Shown in pieces: positions 1 to 6,032 of a stretch of DNA of 6,095 bases. This DNA is from Burkholderiales bacterium UBA2647. GTDB lineage: Bacteria > Pseudomonadota > Gammaproteobacteria > Burkholderiales > Burkholderiaceae_E. The notes under the pieces are model-generated. The model was not told the DNA's origin. It searched no databases and was given only the letters and a program-made list of their open reading frames with translations. The first letter of the stretch is position 1. Every line of letters begins with the position of its first letter. The stretch spans positions 1 through 6,095 of the forward strand of contig DENJ01000054.1 of NCBI GenBank assembly GCA_002359635.1. The letters are read 5' to 3'. The position numbers were made by a program, and so were the translations under genes.

Positions 1-60
1 TGGTGAGTGCAAGGATGGGTTGGCGAGTGCAAGGATGGGTTGGCGCGTGCATGGCTGTGT
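1..60. repeat. 20-bp tandem repeat, three copies, open at left edge
   Basis: Three direct copies of a 20-bp unit lie head to tail at 1-20, 21-40 and 41-60. Copies 1 and 2 differ at one base; copy 3 differs from copy 2 at four. Each copy contains TGCA (8-11, 28-31, 48-51), so this tetramer recurs exactly every 20 bp. The next 20 bases (61-80) share only a few positions and may be a decayed copy. The array lies just beyond the bclA stop and probably continues left of the window. A 20-bp period is not a multiple of three, which argues against a coding repeat. Its role is unknown: it could be a slippage-generated minisatellite or a cluster of binding sites for a neighbouring gene. Confidence 0.85.
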
Positions 61-80
61 TAACGAGCAACGCGAGCCGC

Positions 81-1682
81 TCAGGCCGAGACTTTGCGCT
101 CTTTTTCCATCGCCCTCAGCTTGAAGCGTTGGATCTTGCCGGTTGCTGTTTTTGGCAATTCGGCTAAAAACTCAATGAATCGCGGGTATTTATAAGGCGC
201 AAGACGTTCTTTGACCATGGCTTTTAATTCCTCTTCCTGAACCTGGCAGCCCGGTTTCAGAACGACGAAAGCTTTGGTTTTGGTGAGACCGTCAGCGTCT
301 TCTGTGCCGATCACAGCAGCTTCGAGTACGGCGGGATGCTCGATGAGCGTTGCCTCGACTTCAAACGGACTGACATAAATCCCGCTCACCTTGAGCATGT
401 CATCACTGCGGCCTGCATAAGTGAAGCTTCCATCGCTATTACAAATATATTTGTCTCCGCTCTTGGTCCAGTCGCCCTGGAAGGTTTCGCGGGACTTCTC
501 GCGGTTACCCCAATACATGATCGCCGCCGAAGGCCCCCGGATGTAGAGGTCGCCTGGCTCGCCATCGGGTACCGCTTCGCCCCGTTCGCCTCGCAGCTGT
601 ACCTCGTAGCCGGGCACCGGCCAACCCGTGCTGCCATAGCGAACTTTTTCGGGCGTATTGCTCAGAAAAATGTGGAGCATTTCGGTTGAACCGATACCGT
701 CAACGATGTCAACACCGAAATGCGCCTTAAAGCGTTCGCCTATTTCAGCAGGCAGCGCTTCGCCCGCCGACGATGCCAGTCGAATGGCAACGTCGTCACG
801 CGCTGGCAGTTGTGCATGCGCGAGCATGGCTGCGTAACCCGTCGGAGCCCCAAAAAAGATGGTGGGCTTGATACCACGGCGTTCCCCGCGCATGCGACGA
901 AAGATAGCCTCTGGCGTGGCGCGTTCAGCCATCAGCAGCGTGGTTGCACCGACCGAGAGCGGAAAGGAGAGCGCATTACCGAGTCCATAGGCGAAAAAGA
1001 GTTTAGCCGCAGAAAAGCAAACATCGGCGGCCGTCATACCAAGAACACGCTTGCCATAAAGTTCAGCGGTCCAATACGGGTTGGACTGTGTGTGTACCGT
1101 GCCCTTTGGTCGCCCCGTCGACCCTGAGGAGTAAAGCCAAAAGGCTGGATCATCGGGTCCGGTTGCAGCAGGGCCTGAGGCTGGATCGTAGGCTTCGATC
1201 AAACGCTCAATATCGACTTCTGAAGCCTCAAGCGCTGCCTCGGGCCTGGAGACAATCACCTGACGAATTTCATGATCGCTGCGCGCCATGGCTGCGGTCA
1301 AATGCGCAAGCAACCCGCCCGAGACCATGGCAGCCTGAGCCCGCGAATGCTCGAGCATATAGGCGTAGTCATCGGTGGTCATGAGGGTGTTGACCGCAAC
1401 AGGAATCAAGCCGGCATAAATGGCTGCGAGAAAACACAAGGGCCAATCGCAGACATCTTGCATCAAGAGCAAGACGCGTTCCTCTCTTCGAATGCCTTGG
1501 GCCCTGAGCGCCGTTGCGAGTTGGCGCACGCGACGTTCCAACTCGGCGTAACTTAGCGCGACATGATCGTCGACAAAAGCGGTTTTGGCATGGTGTTGCG
1601 CATTGGCTTCCAACCAGTGATTTGCAATGTTGAAGCGTGCGCCAAGCGGGGCAAGATCGGCCGGCAGCGGCAATGCGGTCAT
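81..1682 (-). CDS. bclA: Benzoate-CoA ligase
   Basis: This 533-aa cytoplasmic enzyme of the ANL (acyl-CoA synthetase) superfamily should activate benzoate with ATP and CoA to benzoyl-CoA, the entry step of the box pathway. All core motifs are visible: the P-loop YSSGSTGRPKG at 184-194, GSTE at 331-334, the TKSGDKY segment at 406-412, the hinge region around YAGRSDDMLKVSG at 422-434, and PKTATGKIQR at 510-519 with the catalytic Lys516. The segment KLFFAYGLGN (227-236) is typical of benzoate and hydroxybenzoate ligases. Length matches the family. The ATG is supported by an AAGGAG site (1691-1696 on the plus strand) eight bases upstream. It is divergent from boxR and shares a 114-bp control region with it. 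Substrate choice (benzoate versus 4-hydroxybenzoate or a substituted benzoate) rests mainly on the adjoining box genes. Confidence 0.93.
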   Translation of the reverse strand: MTALPLPADLAPLGARFNIANHWLEANAQHHAKTAFVDDHVALSYAELERRVRQLATALRAQGIRREERVLLLMQDVCDWPLCFLAAIYAGLIPVAVNTLMTTDDYAYMLEHSRAQAAMVSGGLLAHLTAAMARSDHEIRQVIVSRPEAALEASEVDIERLIEAYDPASGPAATGPDDPAFWLYSSGSTGRPKGTVHTQSNPYWTAELYGKRVLGMTAADVCFSAAKLFFAYGLGNALSFPLSVGATTLLMAERATPEAIFRRMRGERRGIKPTIFFGAPTGYAAMLAHAQLPARDDVAIRLASSAGEALPAEIGERFKAHFGVDIVDGIGSTEMLHIFLSNTPEKVRYGSTGWPVPGYEVQLRGERGEAVPDGEPGDLYIRGPSAAIMYWGNREKSRETFQGDWTKSGDKYICNSDGSFTYAGRSDDMLKVSGIYVSPFEVEATLIEHPAVLEAAVIGTEDADGLTKTKAFVVLKPGCQVQEEELKAMVKERLAPYKYPRFIEFLAELPKTATGKIQRFKLRAMEKERKVSA

Positions 1683-1690
1683 GAAGCTGT

Positions 1691-1696
1691 CTCCTT
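1691..1696 (-). promoter_or_regulatory. Shine-Dalgarno site of bclA
   Basis: CTCCTT on the plus strand reads AAGGAG on the minus strand and lies eight bases before the ATG at 1682. It is a near-ideal ribosome binding site and fixes the bclA start. Confidence 0.85.
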
Positions 1697-1702
1697 GCGC
1701 TT

Positions 1703-1729
1703 ATTTTGTCATCGCGTCCGAATGTTCAA
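1703..1729 (-). promoter_or_regulatory. Possible bclA promoter
   Basis: On the minus strand TTGAAC (1729-1724) is followed after 15 bases by CAAAAT (1708-1703), a 4/6 match to a -10 box. The spacing is short and the implied leader before the AAGGAG site would be only a few bases, so the assignment is weak. The divergent gene order does require a leftward promoter somewhere in 1683-1796. Confidence 0.25.
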
Positions 1730-1735
1730 GCGATC

Positions 1736-1764
1736 TTGCACCATCCGGAAAGATGCAGTATTGT
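1736..1764 (+). promoter_or_regulatory. Candidate boxR promoter
   Basis: TTGCAC (1736-1741) and TATTGT (1759-1764) are separated by 17 bases, the preferred sigma70 spacing. The -10 matches TATAAT at 4/6, while the -35 matches only its TTG. The start of transcription would fall near 1771, leaving about 26 bases of leader. The -10 box lies inside the GCA-N6-TGC palindrome at 1755-1766, so a bound regulator would block this promoter; autoregulation of boxR is the natural inference. Confidence 0.45.
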
Positions 1765-1766
1765 GC
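1755..1766. promoter_or_regulatory. Candidate BoxR operator over the boxR -10
   Basis: The sequence GCA-GTATTG-TGC has inverted GCA/TGC half-sites six bases apart and covers the predicted boxR -10 box. Three TGCA tetramers sit at 1737-1740, 1754-1757 (overlapping this site) and 1772-1775, spaced 17 and 18 bp. From memory, operators of the BoxR/BzdR regulators in Azoarcus have been described as built on TGCA repeats, which fits. No binding data are available here. Confidence 0.5.
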
Positions 1767-1796
1767 TCGCGTGCACTTTATGGTGAATCTCATTCA

Positions 1797-2765
1797 ATGT
1801 CAAGCAATATAATTCCTATCGACGGAAAAGCGCTTGCGCCGCGTGATGCAGCCCTGATCGGGCAAGCGCAAAACCAGGGTCATGACACGAAGCATCCCTT
1901 TCTTGTTGCGCTCGGAGATCGTGTGCGACAGCTTCGTGCCCGCAAGGGCATGACGCGCAAATCCGCTGCAATTGCTGCAGGCGTCTCGGAGCGTCACTGG
2001 GCGAATCTTGAGTACGGGGTTGGAAATGCCTCCATTCTTGTGCTGTTGCAGGTTGCACAATCCCTTGGATGTTCGCTCGCGGCGCTGCTTGGCGATGTAA
2101 CCACTTCATCGCCAGAGTGGCTCATGCTTCGGGAGTTGCTTGAGGGTCGTGACGAGGCGAGCTTAAAGCGTGCGCGCATGGCGATTTGGGCCGGTTTGAA
2201 TCAATCGGAAAACTCAGCGCCGTCGGTTGCGCCGCGCAGTGCAAGGGTTGCGCTGATCGGCTTAAGAGGGGCCGGCAAGTCAACCCTAGGTCGGATGCTT
2301 GCCGAGGACTTGGATTTCCCCTTCGTGGAACTGAGTCGAGAGATTGAAAAGTTTGCGGGTTGCAGTGTTGCCGAAGTGCAGAGCCTGTATGGGGTGAACG
2401 CTTACCGACGCTACGAGCGAAGAGCGCTTGAAGAAACGGTTCAAATTTATACCGAAGCGGTCATTGAAACCCCGGGAGGCCTGGTTTCCGAGCCCGCAAC
2501 CTTTTCTTTGCTGTTGTCACAGTGCACGACCGTGTGGCTACAAGCGGCGCCCGAGGACCACATGCAACGCGTGCTCGCTCAAGGGGATCTGCGTCCGGTT
2601 GCCGCGAGCAAGGAGGCCATGGAAGATTTGCGCGGGATTCTTGCCGGGCGAGCTGCGTTTTATTCGAAAGCCGACTACCAAATCAACACCAGTGCTCAGG
2701 CGCTTGGGGAAACCTTCAAGCTGTTGCGGCGAACGATTCGTGAGGGTCTTCAGCGCGGCGCCTGA
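1797..2765 (+). CDS. boxR: BoxR-type regulator: XRE helix-turn-helix fused to shikimate-kinase-like domain
   Basis: This 322-aa cytoplasmic DNA-binding protein is expected to repress the box genes and release DNA when benzoyl-CoA binds (known for BoxR/BzdR; inferred here). Residues about 36-100 form a Cro/CI-type helix-turn-helix domain, with the segment MTRKSAAIAAGVSERHWAN at 52-70. Residues about 148-315 resemble shikimate kinase, with a P-loop GLRGAGKST at 155-163 and an AYRRYE segment at 202-207. The shikimate-binding Asp pair is replaced (Glu178-x-Ser180) and the usual GGG is PGG (226-228), so kinase activity on shikimate is unlikely. The same frame is open upstream to 1563, but that extension runs antisense through bclA and has no family resemblance. 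The ATG at 1797 gives the normal start with a weak GGTGA site ten bases before it. boxR has its own promoter region and precedes boxC by 152 bp. Confidence 0.93.
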   Translation: MSSNIIPIDGKALAPRDAALIGQAQNQGHDTKHPFLVALGDRVRQLRARKGMTRKSAAIAAGVSERHWANLEYGVGNASILVLLQVAQSLGCSLAALLGDVTTSSPEWLMLRELLEGRDEASLKRARMAIWAGLNQSENSAPSVAPRSARVALIGLRGAGKSTLGRMLAEDLDFPFVELSREIEKFAGCSVAEVQSLYGVNAYRRYERRALEETVQIYTEAVIETPGGLVSEPATFSLLLSQCTTVWLQAAPEDHMQRVLAQGDLRPVAASKEAMEDLRGILAGRAAFYSKADYQINTSAQALGETFKLLRRTIREGLQRGA

Positions 2766-2784
2766 AATCCAGATCAGCCTAACT

Positions 2785-2796
2785 GCAACATAATGC
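2785..2796. promoter_or_regulatory. Candidate BoxR operator next to the boxC -35
   Basis: GCA-ACATAA-TGC ends one base before the predicted -35 box of boxC at 2797. It shares the GCA-N6-TGC outline and the central AT with the sites at 1755 and 2817. Its centre is 32 bp from that of the 2817 site, about three helical turns, so two bound dimers could lie on the same face of DNA. Confidence 0.45.
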
Positions 2797-2826
2797 TTGA
2801 CGCCAAGTCAAATAACGCACTATTAT
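2797..2826 (+). promoter_or_regulatory. Predicted sigma70-type promoter of boxCB
   Basis: TTGACG (2797-2802, 5/6 match to TTGACA) and TATTAT (2821-2826, 5/6 match to TATAAT) are 18 bases apart. This is the best promoter match I found in the window. Transcription would start near 2833, leaving a leader of about 85 bases before boxC. Palindromes abut the -35 and cover the -10, suggesting repression by BoxR. Confidence 0.65.
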
Positions 2827-2828
2827 GC
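2817..2828. promoter_or_regulatory. Candidate BoxR operator over the boxC -10
   Basis: GCA-CTATTA-TGC encloses the -10 hexamer TATTAT, which begins at the fifth base of the palindrome. The boxR promoter has the same register. Occupancy would directly compete with RNA polymerase. Confidence 0.5.
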
Positions 2829-2860
2829 CGATTAGGATCAATCGAACTGTCCCGGAAGAT

Positions 2861-2872
2861 GCATTCGATTGC
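2861..2872. promoter_or_regulatory. Third palindrome in the boxC leader
   Basis: GCA-TTCGAT-TGC has the same half-sites and spacing but a CG rather than AT centre. It lies about 30 bases downstream of the predicted transcription start, where a bound repressor could act as a roadblock. It is the least certain of the four sites. Confidence 0.3.
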
Positions 2873-2907
2873 CTCGTAGACCTCAACAACACACGAAACA
2901 TCATGTC

Positions 2908-2911
2908 GGAG
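2908..2911 (+). promoter_or_regulatory. Shine-Dalgarno site of boxC
   Basis: GGAG lies six bases before the ATG at 2918 and supports that start over the upstream ATG at 2903, which is read in another frame. Confidence 0.7.
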
Positions 2912-2917
2912 CATTGA

Positions 2918-4576
2918 ATGGACGCCTCCCAACCCGTCGATTATCAAACCGAACCCTCGGCCTATCGCCACTGGAAACTGAGCTTTGATGGCGCGGTGGC
3001 CACGCTGGCTGCAGACTTCGATGAAAACGCCGGTCTGAGGCCAGGCTATAAATTAAAGCTCAACAGTTATGACCTGGGGGTCGACATTGAGCTTCATGAT
3101 GCGATTAGTCGGATTCGCTTCGAGCACCCTGAGGTTCGGACGGTTGTGGTCACGTCGCTCAAGGACAAGGTCTTTTGCTCCGGGGCCAATATCTTCATGC
3201 TTGGTGTCTCGAGTCATGCCTGGAAGGTGAACTTTTGCAAGTTCACCAATGAAACCCGCAATGGGCTCGAAGATTCTTCAAAACATAGCGGGCTAAAATT
3301 TTTGGCGGCTGTGAACGGTGCTTGCGCAGGCGGGGGCTATGAGCTGGCGCTGGCCTGCGATGAGATTGTGCTTATCGATGATCGCAGCAGCTCAGTAAGC
3401 CTTCCAGAAGTGCCTTTGCTTGGCGTCTTGCCCGGAACGGGTGGGTTGACGCGGGTCACTGACAAGCGCAAGGTCCGGCATGACCTGGCTGATATTTTTT
3501 GTACCACCAATGAGGGTGTGAGAGGTCAGAAGGCGAAAGATTGGCGGCTGGTCGACGCGATTGTTAAACCTGCTCAATTTGCGGCATATGTCCAGGAGCG
3601 CGCGCAAGCGCTGGCGAGCACAAGTGATCGACCGGCCGACGCAAAGGGTATTCGCCTTGGCCCCTTAAATCGCAGGATCGAGTCTGATCGCCTGGTTTAC
3701 ACCCACGTGAGGGTTGAAATCGACCGCGCGAAACGCCTTGCAAGTTTCATCGTGCTTGGGCCTTCGCCTGCGCTTCCGAGGGATATTGCCGCTATTGAGC
3801 AGGCGGGTGATCAGTGGTACCCCCTCATGTTTGCCCGCGAACTTGAGGACGCGATTTTGCACATGCGCACCAATGAGCTCGATATCGGGATGTGGCTCAT
3901 CAAGACCCGTGGCGATGCTGCTGCCGTGTTGGCGAGCGACGCGGTCATGCTCGCCTACAAAGATCATTGGCTGGTTCGCGAAACGCTCGGTCTCTTGCGC
4001 CGGACCTTCAGTCGTCTCGACCTGTCGTCGCGCAGTTTGTTTGCCCTGGTCGATGAGGGAAGTTGTTTTGCAGGAAGTTTTCTCGAATTGGCGCTTGCCT
4101 GTGACAGAATTTATCACTTAGCCCTTCCGGACGATGCCAAAAACGCACCGAGCATGACGCTTGGCGAGCTTAACTTTGGCAGCTTTCCCATGGCAACCGA
4201 GGAAAGCCGCTTAGAGCGTCGCTTCTACCACGAGCAGTTGCCTCTTGAGCGCTTGCGTGCCGTCCTAGGACAGGCGCTTGACGCTGACAAGGCCTTTGAG
4301 TTGGGGCTAAACACGAGCAAACCGGACGATATCGATTGGCATGATGAGTTGCGGATTGCGATTGAAGAGCGGGTTGCGATGAGCCCCGATGCCCTCACCG
4401 GCATGGAGGCTAACCTGCGGTTCAACGGCAAAGAGAATATGGTCACCCGTGTTTTCGGTCGCTTGACCGCATGGCAGAACTGGATTTTCCAGCGTCCTAA
4501 TGCGGTGGGCGATAGAGGCGCGCTTAAGGTTTACGGCAAGGGCGAGAAAGCCGCCTTTGACTGGCATCGTGTTTGA
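2918..4576 (+). CDS. boxC: Benzoyl-CoA-dihydrodiol lyase (2,3-epoxybenzoyl-CoA dihydrolase)
   Basis: BoxC opens the ring of 2,3-epoxybenzoyl-CoA using two waters, yielding 3,4-dehydroadipyl-CoA semialdehyde and formate in the cytoplasm. The 552-aa protein has the family length and belongs to the crotonase (enoyl-CoA hydratase) superfamily. Residues about 25-230 are a recognisable crotonase core with the oxyanion-hole segments CSGAN (87-91) and AGGGYE (137-142). Glu142, Glu164 (in SLPEVP) and Cys107 fall where I recall the catalytic Glu146, Glu168 and Cys111 of the Burkholderia xenovorans enzyme, at a constant offset of four. Residues about 260-552 contain a second, degenerate crotonase-like stretch. 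The start is set by GGAG at 2908-2911. boxB follows after a 31-bp gap and is probably cotranscribed. Single-domain hydratases are much shorter, so an ordinary enoyl-CoA hydratase is unlikely. Confidence 0.95.
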   Translation: MDASQPVDYQTEPSAYRHWKLSFDGAVATLAADFDENAGLRPGYKLKLNSYDLGVDIELHDAISRIRFEHPEVRTVVVTSLKDKVFCSGANIFMLGVSSHAWKVNFCKFTNETRNGLEDSSKHSGLKFLAAVNGACAGGGYELALACDEIVLIDDRSSSVSLPEVPLLGVLPGTGGLTRVTDKRKVRHDLADIFCTTNEGVRGQKAKDWRLVDAIVKPAQFAAYVQERAQALASTSDRPADAKGIRLGPLNRRIESDRLVYTHVRVEIDRAKRLASFIVLGPSPALPRDIAAIEQAGDQWYPLMFARELEDAILHMRTNELDIGMWLIKTRGDAAAVLASDAVMLAYKDHWLVRETLGLLRRTFSRLDLSSRSLFALVDEGSCFAGSFLELALACDRIYHLALPDDAKNAPSMTLGELNFGSFPMATEESRLERRFYHEQLPLERLRAVLGQALDADKAFELGLNTSKPDDIDWHDELRIAIEERVAMSPDALTGMEANLRFNGKENMVTRVFGRLTAWQNWIFQRPNAVGDRGALKVYGKGEKAAFDWHRV

Positions 4577-4596
4577 GTCTATCTAATCTATTTTGT

Positions 4597-4600
4597 GGAG
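4597..4600 (+). promoter_or_regulatory. Shine-Dalgarno site of boxB
   Basis: GGAG is followed by two in-frame ATG codons at 4605 and 4608. Spacing is four bases to the first and seven to the second, favouring 4608. A TTG at 4593 in the same frame lies upstream of this site and is unlikely to be the start. Confidence 0.65.
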
Positions 4601-4607
4601 CGTTATG

Positions 4608-6032
4608 ATGAGTATTAACTACAGCGAGAAAATTCCTAACAACGTGAACCTGAGCGAAGATCGCACCCTGCAGCGCGCACTAGAGCAATGGCAACCGAAT
4701 TACTTGAGCTGGTGGAACGACATGGGTCCTGATGGCTCCCAAAATTTCGATGTATATCTGCGGACAGCGATCAGCGTGGATCCGCAGGGCTGGGCTCAGT
4801 TTGGTCATGTCAAGATGCCTGATTATCGTTGGGGTATCTTTTTGAATCCAGCCGAACAGCATAGAAAAATTCACTTCGGCGATCATCTTGGCGACGATGC
4901 CTGGCAAGAGGTGCCGGGTGAGTATCGTGCCAATCTGCGCAGAATCATCGTCACTCAGGGCGACACCGAACCAGCTTCTGTGGAGCAGCAACGCCACCTG
5001 GGACTGACCGCACCAAGTCAGTATGATTTGCGTAACCTTTTCCAGGTGAATGTGGAGGAAGGGCGCCACCTTTGGGCGATGGTGTATTTGCTTCATAAGT
5101 ACTTTGGACGTGATGGTCGCGAAGAGGGCGAAGCACTCCTTGAGCGCCGCTCGGGTCAGACCGATAATCCCCGCATTCTTCAGGCCTTCAATGAGCAAAC
5201 GCCTGACTGGTTATCGTTTTTTATGTTTACTTATTTTACCGATCGCGACGGTAAGTTCCAACTCTGTGCGCTCGCGGAAAGCGCTTTTGATCCGCTGGCG
5301 CGGACGACCAAATTCATGCTGACCGAAGAAGCCCACCATATGTTTGTCGGCGAATCGGGTGTGGGCCGTGTTATCAGCCGAACCTGCCAGGTGATGAATG
5401 AACTCAAAACCGACGATGTTACGAAAATCAGATCGGCTGGTGTGATTGATCTGCCAACGATTCAGCGTTATCTGAATTTTCACTTCTCGGTGACCATCGA
5501 TCTGTTTGGTGCCGATGAGTCCTCGAATGCGGCAACCTTTTACAGCACCGGATTAAAAGGGCGCTATGAGGAAGGAAAACGCGGCGATGATCATCGCCTA
5601 AAGAGCGACAGCTACAAGGTGCTTGAGGTGAAGCATGGGCAGCTTGCCGAAAAAGAGGTGCCCATGCTCAACGCGCTCAATGAGGTGCTGCGCGATGACT
5701 ACATCAAAGACTCAATTGCCGGTGTCGGACGCTGGAACAAGATCATCGATAAGGCTGGTATTCCGTTTCAACTGAAGGCACCCCATAAGGCGTTCCATCG
5801 CAACATTGGTTCTTTGTCCGGGATCAAGGTGTCGCCGGAGGGCAAGGTCGTCAGCGCCGCGGAATGGGCAGCGCAGGTTGATCAGTGGCTGCCGTCTACA
5901 TCTGACAGGGCTTTTGTTGCAAGCCTTATGGGTCGCTGCGTAGAGCCCGGGGAGTTTGCCAATTGGATCGCCCCGCCGGTCATGGGTATTAACCGTCAAC
6001 CGGTTAATTTTGATTACATTCGCTTTAATTGA
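4608..6032 (+). CDS. boxB: Benzoyl-CoA 2,3-epoxidase, oxygenase subunit
   Basis: BoxB is a soluble class I di-iron monooxygenase that converts benzoyl-CoA and O2 to 2,3-epoxybenzoyl-CoA, with electrons from NADPH delivered by the reductase BoxA. From the ATG at 4608 it has 474 residues, the family length, and begins MSINYSEKIPNNVNL, as I recall for BoxB proteins. The diiron carboxylate/histidine set is present: Gln117, Glu121, Glu151-x-x-His154, Asp212 and Glu241-x-x-His244. These correspond, with a shift of one, to the ligands I remember from the Azoarcus evansii structure. Blocks such as VNVEEGRHLWAMVYLLHKYF (148-167) and TEEAHHMF (239-246) form the metal-binding helices. It starts 31 bases after the boxC stop with no promoter or terminator seen between them, so one boxCB transcript is likely. 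PaaA-type phenylacetyl-CoA epoxidases share the fold but are shorter. Confidence 0.95.
   Translation: MSINYSEKIPNNVNLSEDRTLQRALEQWQPNYLSWWNDMGPDGSQNFDVYLRTAISVDPQGWAQFGHVKMPDYRWGIFLNPAEQHRKIHFGDHLGDDAWQEVPGEYRANLRRIIVTQGDTEPASVEQQRHLGLTAPSQYDLRNLFQVNVEEGRHLWAMVYLLHKYFGRDGREEGEALLERRSGQTDNPRILQAFNEQTPDWLSFFMFTYFTDRDGKFQLCALAESAFDPLARTTKFMLTEEAHHMFVGESGVGRVISRTCQVMNELKTDDVTKIRSAGVIDLPTIQRYLNFHFSVTIDLFGADESSNAATFYSTGLKGRYEEGKRGDDHRLKSDSYKVLEVKHGQLAEKEVPMLNALNEVLRDDYIKDSIAGVGRWNKIIDKAGIPFQLKAPHKAFHRNIGSLSGIKVSPEGKVVSAAEWAAQVDQWLPSTSDRAFVASLMGRCVEPGEFANWIAPPVMGINRQPVNFDYIRFN

Noticed and set aside
1..60. CRISPR array
   Set aside because: Copies are directly adjacent without spacers and the unit is only 20 bp.
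720..1127. 135-codon frame on the plus strand inside bclA
   Set aside because: Antisense shadow of a well-conserved gene, with no recognisable domain or ribosome binding site.
1563..1796. Upstream extension of boxR by 78 codons
   Set aside because: It overlaps the start of bclA in antisense and covers the divergent promoter region; the 322-aa form from 1797 has the expected family length.
2262..2765. Separate shikimate kinase gene (aroK)
   Set aside because: The domain is fused in frame to the helix-turn-helix and lacks the shikimate-binding Asp and GGG motif.
3665..4117. 150-codon minus-strand frame inside boxC
   Set aside because: Antisense shadow of boxC; composition is that of a reversed coding strand and no motif is visible.
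4593..4607. TTG start for boxB, or the first ATG at 4605
   Set aside because: The TTG lies upstream of the GGAG site, and 4605 leaves only four bases of spacing; 4608 gives seven bases and the family-like N terminus.
4680..5198. 172-codon minus-strand frame inside boxB
   Set aside because: Long but fully antisense to conserved boxB sequence, including the diiron-binding helices, with no start signal seen.
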